From positions 1-15,211 of the forward strand of contig JBGCED010000113.1 in the NCBI GenBank assembly GCA_045106055.1: DNA of 15,211 nt, written 5' to 3'. The DNA is from JBGCED01 sp045106055 (GTDB lineage: Bacteria > Pseudomonadota > Alphaproteobacteria > CBDDJK01). The notes beneath the pieces were generated by a model that was not told the origin of the DNA, did no database searches, and saw only the letters and a list, made by a program, of their open reading frames with translations. Position 1 is the stretch's first letter. Each line of letters starts with the position of its first letter. The position numbers were made by a program, and so were the translations under genes. Of the stretch, positions 1 through 6,145 are shown in pieces.

Positions 1-131
1 AGGCAAATGCTTTACCTGCAACCAGCCAATTTGAAAATCAGGAAATGCAGCATGACCAAGATGACCATGATGATGGGGTGGATGAAGAATTTTTATCAAT
101 CCCCTCTTTCTTGAAGCGTCAAGTTAGCTAA
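1..131 (+). CDS. ftsZ: Cell division protein FtsZ, C-terminal end only (partial)
   Basis: This is the 3' end of a plus-strand gene cut by the window edge; the frame runs from position 3 to the TAA at 129-131. About 42 residues are visible: an acidic, Gln/Asp/His-rich linker ending in EEFLSIPSFLKRQVS. The last part closely resembles the conserved C-terminal peptide of FtsZ (E. coli ends DIPAFLRKQAD), the tail that binds FtsA, ZipA and other division partners. The variable linker before it is also typical of FtsZ. FtsZ is the tubulin-like GTPase that forms the cytokinetic ring. The GTPase core lies outside the window, so the call rests only on the tail peptide. The next gene, hslU, is convergent, so any lpxC that often follows ftsZ is not here. 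Confidence 0.8.
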   Translation, partial: ANALPATSQFENQEMQHDQDDHDDGVDEEFLSIPSFLKRQVS

Positions 132-138
132 TATAAGA

Positions 139-164
139 TTAGGGGCTGACCCTAAGATTTTTTT
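139..164 (+). terminator. Rho-independent terminator after ftsZ
   Basis: A 6-bp perfect stem, TTAGGG (139-144) with CCCTAA (150-155), encloses a 5-nt loop and is followed by G, A and a run of seven T (158-164). It starts 8 nt after the ftsZ stop codon. The stem is short, so strength is uncertain. Read on the minus strand the hairpin is followed only by a broken T tract, so it is a poor terminator for the convergent hslU transcript. The rest of 165-331 shows no other convincing element. Confidence 0.6.
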
Positions 165-331
165 AAGGGGGTTTTTAAGGTCACCCAACAAGTTTTTTTA
201 TGAATCTATAGCCAACCTCCATTCACACGCCTTCAAGAACAGATTAAAATGTTGTTTTGGATGTTAAAGATAATTTCTTAAGCCAATACGCCATATAATG
301 AATGATGGTGTTTGGCTGAATGATTGATTTT

Positions 332-1645
332 CTATAGAATGAATTTGCTTAAATCTGCGTTTTTGGCAAGAATATTAACCCGTTCTTCAACCATATCTTT
401 GGTGATTTCAACGGTTTCACCATCCATGTCGGTTGCATTAAAGCTTATTTCTTCCAATAATTTTTCAAGCACCGTATGCAAACGCCGCGCGCCGATATTT
501 TCAACCGATTGATTGATTGCGGTGGAAAGATTGGCAAGATGATCAATCGCATCCTCGGTGAATGCCAAGGCGACCCCCTCGGTTGCAAGCAAGGCCGAAT
601 ATTGTTTTAATAAGCTATTTTCCGTATCGCGTAATATGCGCCCAAAATCAGCCTCGCTTAATGAATTAAGGCTAACGCGAATGGGCAAGCGCCCTTGAAG
701 TTCGGGCAGCAAGTCGGAAGGTTTTGAAAGATGAAACGCACCAGAGGCGATGAACAGAATATGATCTGTTTTTACCGTGCCATGTTTGGTGGAAACGCTT
801 GTGCCTTCGATTAATGGCAGCAGATCGCGCTGCACCCCCTCGCGGGAAACTTCTGCGCCGCTGCGCCCCTCGCTTCTGGCGGCGATTTTATCAATTTCAT
901 CCAGAAACACAATGCCGTTATTTTCAACATTTTCAATCGCCAGCGCCTTTGCTTTTTCTTGATCCAGCAGCTTATCGGCTTCTTCTTGTACCAAAATCGC
1001 ATAGGATTCTTGAACGGATAATTTGCGTTTTTTGCGATGCCCGCCCATGCCTTTGCCCAGCATCTCGCCAAGATTCAGCATTCCCATTTGCGCCCCTGGC
1101 ATTCCTGGAATGTCAAAAGACGGCATTTCAATATTTAGCTGCGCTTCCATATCAATTTCAATAATTTCATCATCCAATTCCCCTTCGCGCAAGCGTTTGC
1201 GAAAGGATTGACGGGTGATTTGGGTGGCTTCATCGCCAACCAGCGCATCCAGAACGCGATCTTCAGCAGCAAGCTCTGCTTTGACCGTCACGCTTTTGCG
1301 CTGTTTTTCGGTTTCCATTTGAATGGCAGCATCGGTTAAATCGCGGATGATTTGCTCAACATCGCGCCCAACATAGCCAACTTCGGTGAATTTCGTGGCT
1401 TCAACCTTGATGAATGGCGCTTCTGCCAATTTGGCAAGTCTGCGGGCAATCTCGGTTTTTCCGCAGCCTGTGGGGCCAATCATCAGGATGTTTTTTGGCA
1501 TGACCTCTTCGCGCATATCAGGTTCCAGCTGCTGGCGGCGCCAACGGTTGCGCAAGGCAACGGCAACGGCTTTTTTTGCATCATTTTGACCGATAATATA
1601 ACGGTCAAGTTCGGATACGATCTCGCGGGGGGTAAAATTGCTCAT
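332..1645 (-). CDS. hslU: HslU, ATPase subunit of the HslUV (ClpYQ) protease
   Basis: AAA+ unfoldase that recognises, unfolds and threads protein substrates into the HslV peptidase in the cytoplasm. The 437-residue length is normal for the family. Visible motifs: Walker A GPTGCGKT (57-64), pore-loop GYVG (90-93) that grips substrate, a Met/Gly-rich intermediate (I) domain at about 110-230, Walker B VFLDEID (246-252), and a sensor-2 GARR (385-388). The C-terminus ends KFIL; in characterised HslU the C-terminal tail inserts into HslV and activates it, so this end looks intact. The start ATG (1643-1645) lies 28 nt after the hslV stop with a weak GA-rich ribosome site. Last gene of the minus-strand operon and convergent with ftsZ. 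The order hslV-hslU is the usual one. Confidence 0.97.
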   Translation of the reverse strand: MSNFTPREIVSELDRYIIGQNDAKKAVAVALRNRWRRQQLEPDMREEVMPKNILMIGPTGCGKTEIARRLAKLAEAPFIKVEATKFTEVGYVGRDVEQIIRDLTDAAIQMETEKQRKSVTVKAELAAEDRVLDALVGDEATQITRQSFRKRLREGELDDEIIEIDMEAQLNIEMPSFDIPGMPGAQMGMLNLGEMLGKGMGGHRKKRKLSVQESYAILVQEEADKLLDQEKAKALAIENVENNGIVFLDEIDKIAARSEGRSGAEVSREGVQRDLLPLIEGTSVSTKHGTVKTDHILFIASGAFHLSKPSDLLPELQGRLPIRVSLNSLSEADFGRILRDTENSLLKQYSALLATEGVALAFTEDAIDHLANLSTAINQSVENIGARRLHTVLEKLLEEISFNATDMDGETVEITKDMVEERVNILAKNADLSKFIL

Positions 1646-1673
1646 TTAAGGGTTCTCTTTATAAAATTTAAGA

Positions 1674-2270
1674 TTAAGACGATGAATCCAGATCAATGGT
1701 TTCCATGGTGGTGCCTTCATTGGTGTAAATACAGATATCAGCGGCGATCTTCATGGATCGTGCGGCAATTTCAACCACATCCAATTCGGGAATTGTGGAG
1801 AGGGCTTTGGCAGCAGAAAGTGCGAATGCACCGCCCGATCCGATTCCAATTAGCCCATCTTCGGGTTCAATCACATCGCCTGTGCCTGACAATACCAAGG
1901 ATACATTTTTATCAACCACGACCATCATCGCTTCAAGCCGCCTTAGATAACGATCAGTGCGCCAATCCTTTGCAAGCTCAATACAAGCGCGGGCAAGCTG
2001 ATCGGGGTAAATTTCCAAACGCGCTTCCAAGCGTTCAACCAGTGTAAACGCATCGGCGGTTGCGCCCGCAAAGCCAACCAATACTTTACCATCTGCAAGC
2101 CGGCGCACTTTTTTTGCATTGCTTTTAAAAACAGTTGCGCCAAGCGTGACTTGCCCATCACCGATCACCACAACTTTATTGCCGCGCCGAACCGATAATA
2201 TGGTTGTGCCATGCAGATTGGCTGCGTTCGTTGAATAATGAGGGGAGGAATCATGGAAAGAGCGTGACAT
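1674..2270 (-). CDS. hslV: HslV, peptidase subunit of the HslUV protease
   Basis: Proteasome-beta-like threonine peptidase that forms the two stacked hexameric rings of HslUV. In HslV the catalytic residue is an N-terminal threonine exposed by removal of a propeptide. Here the motif HGTTILSVRRG puts that Thr at residue 22, giving a 21-residue propeptide that ends in Gly21. Counting from Thr22, the conserved acid of GDGQ falls at mature position 17 (Asp38) and the catalytic Lys at mature position 33 (Lys54, in NAKKVRRL), as expected. A glycine-rich GSGGAFALSAAKAL stretch closes the active-site region. The ATG at 2268-2270 has a good ribosome site, AAGGAAG, about 6 nt upstream. It follows the hydrolase gene by 20 nt and precedes hslU by 28 nt, so co-transcription is likely. 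Confidence 0.97.
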   Translation of the reverse strand: MSRSFHDSSPHYSTNAANLHGTTILSVRRGNKVVVIGDGQVTLGATVFKSNAKKVRRLADGKVLVGFAGATADAFTLVERLEARLEIYPDQLARACIELAKDWRTDRYLRRLEAMMVVVDKNVSLVLSGTGDVIEPEDGLIGIGSGGAFALSAAKALSTIPELDVVEIAARSMKIAADICIYTNEGTTMETIDLDSSS

Positions 2271-2290
2271 TAAGCTTCCTTAAGTTTGAC

Positions 2291-3142
2291 TTAATTTAAA
2301 AAAGAGGCGTGTGCGTTCAAATAAAGCTGCAAGTGCGCATTAAACGCAGCCGCTTGTTCTATATGTGGCCAATGCCCCGCATTTTCAATCATCTTAATCT
2401 GGCATTGGGGAAAGAATTTTTTAAAGTGCGGATGATATTCGGCTTGAATGTAGCGGGAATTTAAGCCGCCAATCACCAAGATCGGTGAATCATAGGGTGC
2501 GGGTTCAGCCAAAGATGGATCAAAATCAACCAAATCCGCTTGGCTATTTTCTAATAATTCCAGATTAACCCGCCATTTGCCAGTTGCTTGTGGGGCTGAT
2601 CCTTCTATGTAATTTTGGGTTAAAAAGCTTGAAATTGCCATATTATCAAGCGCATCATTCAGCATTGTTCGAACTTGTGCGCGGGTTGGGTTTGACGCAA
2701 GGTCAATCGTACGCATTGCGTCAAAAACATCATCATGCCCATGTGTGTAACGCACAGGGGCAATATCAACAATGATCAGCCCCGCAACCCTTTTAAAATG
2801 GGTAAGGGCAAGCTGCATCGCGACTTTTCCGCCCATGGAATGACCCAGAATGATCGCCTGATCAATCTGTTTCTGATCCATAAAATCAATCACATCTTGC
2901 GCCATTGCGGCATAATTATGCGGGGATTGATGAAAGGAATTGCCATGATTGCGCAAATCCAGCGCATAGCCCCGAAAGCCAAGCGCCGCCATTTGCTTTT
3001 GAACCGATCGCCAATTCAAGCCTGAACCCAGCAGCCCATGCAGATAAAGCATGATCGGGCGTTCCACGATTGGGGGTTTATCGTGATTGGAAATGCTGCT
3101 TGGCGCATCTTCAAAATGCGCATGTAGAAATTCTTTTACCAT
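2291..3142 (-). CDS. Alpha/beta-fold hydrolase of the YbfF/ABHD11 type
   Basis: A 283-residue alpha/beta hydrolase, probably a cytoplasmic esterase or thioesterase; the natural substrate cannot be told from sequence. Visible motifs: oxyanion-hole region LHGLLGSGLNW (35-45), LDLRNHGNS (61-69) which is typical of the YbfF/ABHD11 group, nucleophile elbow GHSMGGK with Ser102, and catalytic His257 in ENAGHWPH. The catalytic acid is probably Asp126 in VDIAPV, as I recall for E. coli YbfF, because the canonical late-strand acid position reads GGLNS with Asn. The ATG at 3142 is immediately preceded by an in-frame TAG, so no longer form exists. The AGGG before it sits only about 1 nt away, so initiation may depend on coupling to the upstream gene, 24 nt away. 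Alternative starts at GTG27 or Met31 lack a ribosome site. Confidence 0.9.
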   Translation of the reverse strand: MVKEFLHAHFEDAPSSISNHDKPPIVERPIMLYLHGLLGSGLNWRSVQKQMAALGFRGYALDLRNHGNSFHQSPHNYAAMAQDVIDFMDQKQIDQAIILGHSMGGKVAMQLALTHFKRVAGLIIVDIAPVRYTHGHDDVFDAMRTIDLASNPTRAQVRTMLNDALDNMAISSFLTQNYIEGSAPQATGKWRVNLELLENSQADLVDFDPSLAEPAPYDSPILVIGGLNSRYIQAEYHPHFKKFFPQCQIKMIENAGHWPHIEQAAAFNAHLQLYLNAHASFLN

Positions 3143-3166
3143 TCCCTATAAATCGCTGTTTGGGCA

Positions 3167-4675
3167 TTAATTGTCAAGCCTTGCTTGCTGCGCGATTGAG
3201 TGCGCTGCAATTTGGTTTGAAGCGGGGCGGGTTTGGCTTTGCGCAATCCGATTTTGCTGTTTGCGAATAATCGCGGTAATCGGCACAATCGCAAGCCCTT
3301 TTGCTTTAAGCGTTGGCAGCCATTGATTAAGCGCATCAAGGGTTAAATCATGGGGATGCCCGATTGCCACCGCAAAGCCTTTGCGCTGCGCCGTCTGTTC
3401 AATTAAAGCCAGCTGCCCCATGATGGATTCAATGTTTAACGCATGATCAATGAAAATATCGCGCACCGCATGCGGCATCTTCATTGATTGCGCCAATAAA
3501 TAGCCCTTGCTGTCTTTGGTGGTCACCGAATCAAGAAAGAATAAGCCCCGATCTTTGACCACTTCCAAAACAGGGCGCATCAGGCGGGCATCCCCTGTAA
3601 AGCGGCTGCCCATATGGTTGTTAATCCCAACATAGCGATCAAAGCGCGCCAAATTCCACTGTAACCGCTCCATCAAGGCTTCATCTGTAAGCGAGGTTAG
3701 CATCGCCTGCGGCCCGGGGTCAATATGTTCGCTAAGCGGTTCCATCGGCAAATGCAGCATAATTTCATGCCCGCGATTGCGCGCTTGATCGGTAAGCGCG
3801 GTTAAGCCTGTGGCATAGGGCAGAAAGGAAAGCGTCATCGGATAATCAATGGCGATTGCTTTGTTGGTATGTGCCTTATCAAGCCCAATATCATCCAGCA
3901 CAATCGCAATCATGGGTTGATCTTGTGATAGATCATAATGCTGTGCATAGCGCAGCCAGCGCGGGGCATCTTCTAAATTCTCTTGCGGGTTTTCTTGCTG
4001 CAAAGATTCAGGTGCTGGCGTGATGCTGTCTTCATAGGTTTCAAGCGCGGATTCAATTTGTATCTCTGGCTTTGTCTCTGGCTCTGGTTTTGTCTTTGGT
4101 GCTATATCAGCTGCTATATCAGGTGCAGGTACTGATTCTTGCGCAACAAGCAGCGGCGCAGGCAGGGCCGCCAGCGCATCCACAGGCGCAGCATTGGGAT
4201 TAACCCGTTTTTCTGGCGGTAAATCGGTAATCCGCTCTTCGTAATATTGCTTTAAAGCCTCTGTGCGTGGATTTAATGAAAAATTAAGCCTAGGGGTGTT
4301 GTCAATTTCAGCCTGTGCGCGGGCAACGCGCGCTTCTTGCAATTCGGTTTCTGCATTTTGTTTCATAAAATGACCGATGGTAATGCCAACCGCCAAGGAT
4401 AGTAGCAACAGACTTGCAAGCCCCACATCCAGCCTTGTCATTAGTGCCAATATATCAATTTTGATCGGCGCTTTTGATGCGGGCTTTGTTACAGGTTTTG
4501 GCGTATCTCCATCCCAATGATCATCAAGATCATCATCGCGGTGCCGATAACGATCACGGCGCCCCAAACGATCATTGCTGGGGGCATCATAATGGGGGCG
4601 ATCATGGTGATAATGCCGCGTTTTATTAAGCGATAAATTGGGGCTTGCTGATGGATAGCGGGATTTTCGTTTCAC
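3167..4675 (-). CDS. Divergent polysaccharide deacetylase family protein (YibQ/DUF610 type), membrane anchored
   Basis: About 502 residues. The N-terminal 70 residues are highly charged (many His, Arg and Asp), followed by one hydrophobic segment at about 84-102 (VGLASLLLLSLAVGITIGHF) that should anchor the protein in the inner membrane. A Pro/Glu-rich linker (about 130-235) follows, then the conserved domain (about 254-470) with IAIVLDDIGLD, MLHLPMEP, GINNHMGSRFT, FFLDS and AIGHPH. These match the divergent polysaccharide deacetylase family (Pfam PF04748). Members are thought to be periplasmic envelope proteins, but their substrate is poorly known. Start choice: the longest frame begins at TTG (4681), but AAAGG at 4682-4686 stands 6 nt before the GTG at 4675 and directly abuts the TTG, so GTG 4675 is preferred. 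It is the first gene of the tight cluster, 24 nt before the hydrolase. Confidence 0.87.
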   Translation of the reverse strand: MKRKSRYPSASPNLSLNKTRHYHHDRPHYDAPSNDRLGRRDRYRHRDDDLDDHWDGDTPKPVTKPASKAPIKIDILALMTRLDVGLASLLLLSLAVGITIGHFMKQNAETELQEARVARAQAEIDNTPRLNFSLNPRTEALKQYYEERITDLPPEKRVNPNAAPVDALAALPAPLLVAQESVPAPDIAADIAPKTKPEPETKPEIQIESALETYEDSITPAPESLQQENPQENLEDAPRWLRYAQHYDLSQDQPMIAIVLDDIGLDKAHTNKAIAIDYPMTLSFLPYATGLTALTDQARNRGHEIMLHLPMEPLSEHIDPGPQAMLTSLTDEALMERLQWNLARFDRYVGINNHMGSRFTGDARLMRPVLEVVKDRGLFFLDSVTTKDSKGYLLAQSMKMPHAVRDIFIDHALNIESIMGQLALIEQTAQRKGFAVAIGHPHDLTLDALNQWLPTLKAKGLAIVPITAIIRKQQNRIAQSQTRPASNQIAAHSIAQQARLDN

Positions 4676-4693
4676 GGCCAACCTTTCACAATA

Positions 4694-4766
4694 ATAACAT
4701 TACAACATGGGAACAACATTACAACATGGGATAATATTACAAGGTGGGATAATATTACAAAGTGGC
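4694..4766. repeat. Four tandem 18-19-nt repeats between the receiver gene and the deacetylase gene
   Basis: Four imperfect head-to-tail copies: 4694-4711 (ATAACATTACAACATGGG), 4712-4730 (AACAACATTACAACATGGG), 4731-4748 (ATAATATTACAAGGTGGG) and 4749-4766 (ATAATATTACAAAGTGGC). The last copy touches the stop codon of the receiver gene, so the array fills nearly all of the 90-nt gap. On the transcribed (minus) strand it lies in the intercistronic leader, ending just before the ribosome site of the deacetylase gene. No hairpin-plus-T terminator is evident in it. Confidence 0.9.
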
Positions 4767-5374
4767 TATGCTTTTCCAGCTTGGGCATTTTGGCTTGCTT
4801 GTGGGGCTTGTGCATTTTGCAAGGCTTGAGCATTTTGTAAGGCTTGGGACTGGGAATCCTCGGCAATGCGCGGCTTACCATATTCGGGATCATCGCGTCG
4901 TCGATTTTCCTGCGCAAGCTCTGGATCATTGCGCCGTCTGCGATCAGGGCCAAAATAGGTCTTAACTTGTACAAAATGCCTTGGTGTATCCACAATTTGC
5001 GATAATTTTCCATAAATGGAATTGCCCGATAAAGGCTTTACCAAAAATTCATTCACCCCAACATCGCGCGCCTCTTCAACGCGGTGACGCTCTGAATGGC
5101 CCGTGACCATGATGATTGGCATGAAATGATCTGGGCTTTTCTTGCTGGTTCTAATCCATTTCACCAGATCAATGCCGTTAATTGGCTGCATTTGCCAATC
5201 AATGATGGCAAGGTCAAAATTATGAGAATCCAAATCCTGCATCACTTCTTCTGCGCCGCCATAAGAACGGATTTGGCGAATGTTAAAGCCAAATAAAATC
5301 TCGCGGATTAGCTTGCGCATATGCTGATTATCATCAACAAGCAATATGGAAAGATCGGAAAAATCGTAACTCAT
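4766..5374 (-). CDS. Stand-alone response regulator receiver (CheY-like) protein with low-complexity tail
   Basis: A 202-residue single-domain response regulator. The receiver domain covers about residues 7-130 with all key positions: acidic pair Asp14-Asp15, phosphoacceptor Asp59 (AIIDWQM), Thr91 (MVTGHSE) and Lys113-Pro114 (FLVKPLS). No DNA-binding or enzymatic output domain follows. Instead there is TYFGPDRRRRNDPE, an arginine-rich motif I recall from alphaproteobacterial stand-alone receivers, then a second RRRDDPEYG and a Gln/Ala/Asn-rich tail of hexapeptide repeats (ALQNAQ). The partner kinase and output are unknown; a protein-protein output as in CheY is likely by family logic. The ATG at 5374 has no clear Shine-Dalgarno. 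It may share a transcript with the downstream genes through the repeat-filled gap, or be transcribed separately. Confidence 0.9.
   Translation of the reverse strand: MSYDFSDLSILLVDDNQHMRKLIREILFGFNIRQIRSYGGAEEVMQDLDSHNFDLAIIDWQMQPINGIDLVKWIRTSKKSPDHFMPIIMVTGHSERHRVEEARDVGVNEFLVKPLSGNSIYGKLSQIVDTPRHFVQVKTYFGPDRRRRNDPELAQENRRRDDPEYGKPRIAEDSQSQALQNAQALQNAQAPQASQNAQAGKA
4785..4847. repeat. 18-nt repeats inside the 3' end of the receiver gene
   Basis: On the plus strand, GCATTTTGGCTTGCTTGT (4785-4802), a 9-nt half unit GGGGCTTGT (4803-4811), GCATTTTGCAAGGCTTGA (4812-4829) and GCATTTTGTAAGGCTTGG (4830-4847). The last two differ at only two positions. The repeats are in frame on the minus strand and encode the ALQNAQ-type hexapeptides of the protein tail. 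The unit is different in sequence from the neighbouring intergenic array but has the same 18-nt period. Confidence 0.85.
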
Positions 5375-5481
5375 TTTTTTGAATTTATAGCTTCATATTA
5401 TATTGCGATATGGTTGTCATATTTAAAATACCATTCTTTTTTCGCAGCATTTTTATTAAAAAGCAACGAAAAACTTAAAAC

Positions 5482-5499
5482 ATCAATGCACGCGTTGAT
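5482..5499. promoter_or_regulatory. Candidate operator: 18-bp near-perfect inverted repeat upstream of the TRAP genes
   Basis: The sequence ATCAATGC-AC-GCGTTGAT is symmetric at seven of eight arm positions, with a single T/G mismatch and a 2-bp centre. It ends 16 nt before the -35 box of the predicted TRAP promoter, a usual place for a transcription factor site. No regulator gene is in the window, so the binding protein is unknown. Confidence 0.4.
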
Positions 5500-5515
5500 T
5501 TGAAGACAAGATGGA

Positions 5516-5544
5516 TTGACATTTGATGGTAAACGGCATAATTT
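5516..5544 (+). promoter_or_regulatory. Sigma70-like promoter for the TRAP operon
   Basis: A perfect TTGACA (5516-5521) is followed after 15 nt by CATAAT (5537-5542, five of six consensus bases) or after 17 nt by TAATTT (5539-5544, three of six). It lies about 85-110 nt before the dctQ start. On the other strand, TATAAT (minus strand of 5397-5402) could be the -10 box of the divergent receiver gene, but no matching -35 is seen at standard spacing. Confidence 0.5.
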
Positions 5545-5575
5545 ATGCTGAAATCATGCCTTTATGGGGAAAAAT

Positions 5576-5609
5576 GGAATTAAGGGCAGGGTTGGGATTA
5601 AGGGCAAGG
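5576..5609. repeat. Two direct repeats of 18-nt period in the dctQ leader
   Basis: GGAATTAAGGGCAGGG (5576-5591) and GGGATTAAGGGCAAGG (5594-5609) match at 14 of 16 positions and start 18 nt apart. The pair sits between the predicted promoter and the dctQ ribosome site GGGGAG (5612-5617). The purine-rich copies resemble extra Shine-Dalgarno sequences, which could matter for translation, but this is inference. Confidence 0.8.
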
Positions 5610-5626
5610 ATGGGGAGATCATAAAG

Positions 5627-6139
5627 ATGCGGCAATTCATCAATTTTCTGGATGGCATCAACCGTGTGGTGGGCGAAAGCGTCGCGTGGCTTGCCCTTTA
5701 TATGGTGCTGGTACAATTTATCGTGGTGGTCATGCGCTATGTATTTGGGGTTGGGTCTATCTTTTTACAAGAATCCATTATCTATATGCATGCAATGCTG
5801 TTCATGTTTGGCGCGGGCTATACTTTATTAAAAGATGGTCATGTGCGGGTTGATGTGTTTTACCGCGAAGCCACCCCGCGCACGCAAGCGATTGTTGATT
5901 TATTTGGTGCGGTTTGCTTTCTTATTCCTGTCACCCTTACCATTTTTAGCATTTCATGGAGTTATGTCACGGATAGCTGGTCTGTGCTGGAAGGGTCAAA
6001 GGAAACCAGCGGCATTCATGCTGTCTATATTTTAAAAACCGTTATTCCCATCTTTTGTGTATTGGTAATCTTGCAAGGCGTTTCAATGATCGGGAAATCC
6101 TTGCTGGTTTTACGCGGTTTTGATCTGAATAAAGGATAA
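5627..6139 (+). CDS. dctQ: TRAP transporter small permease (DctQ family)
   Basis: A 170-residue integral membrane protein with four predicted helices (about 17-37, 47-66, 89-110 and 130-150) and the DctQ-typical stretch LLKDGHVRVDVFY after the second helix. DctQ binds the large permease DctM to form the membrane part of a tripartite ATP-independent periplasmic transporter, which uses a sodium or proton gradient to import acids or other small solutes delivered by a binding protein. The frame is open from an ATG at 5564, but that start would add a lysine/glycine-rich stretch encoded by the direct repeats. The ATG at 5627 has GGGGAG 9 nt upstream and gives the normal N-terminus MRQFINFLDGINRVVGE. 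It ends 6 nt before dctM. No binding-protein gene is adjacent, so the substrate cannot be named. Confidence 0.9.
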   Translation: MRQFINFLDGINRVVGESVAWLALYMVLVQFIVVVMRYVFGVGSIFLQESIIYMHAMLFMFGAGYTLLKDGHVRVDVFYREATPRTQAIVDLFGAVCFLIPVTLTIFSISWSYVTDSWSVLEGSKETSGIHAVYILKTVIPIFCVLVILQGVSMIGKSLLVLRGFDLNKG

Positions 6140-6145
6140 TATAAC

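Noticed and set aside
1352..2047. A 231-codon plus-strand open frame spanning hslU and hslV
   Set aside because: It lies opposite two certain genes, crosses their junction and shows no recognisable domain; its composition is that of an antisense shadow.
4060..4125. Low-complexity direct repeats (CTCTGG, GCTATATCAG) within the deacetylase gene
   Set aside because: They encode the Pro/Glu-rich linker and are ordinary for such linkers; the frame is intact.
4694..4766. Possible CRISPR array because of the regular short repeats
   Set aside because: The copies are head-to-tail without unique spacers and are imperfect; there are no cas genes.
4672..5013. A 113-codon minus-strand frame that crosses from the receiver gene through the repeats to the deacetylase start
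   Set aside because: It is the shifted frame of the receiver gene kept open by repeats whose unit length is mostly a multiple of three; the true receiver frame has all catalytic residues and its own stop.
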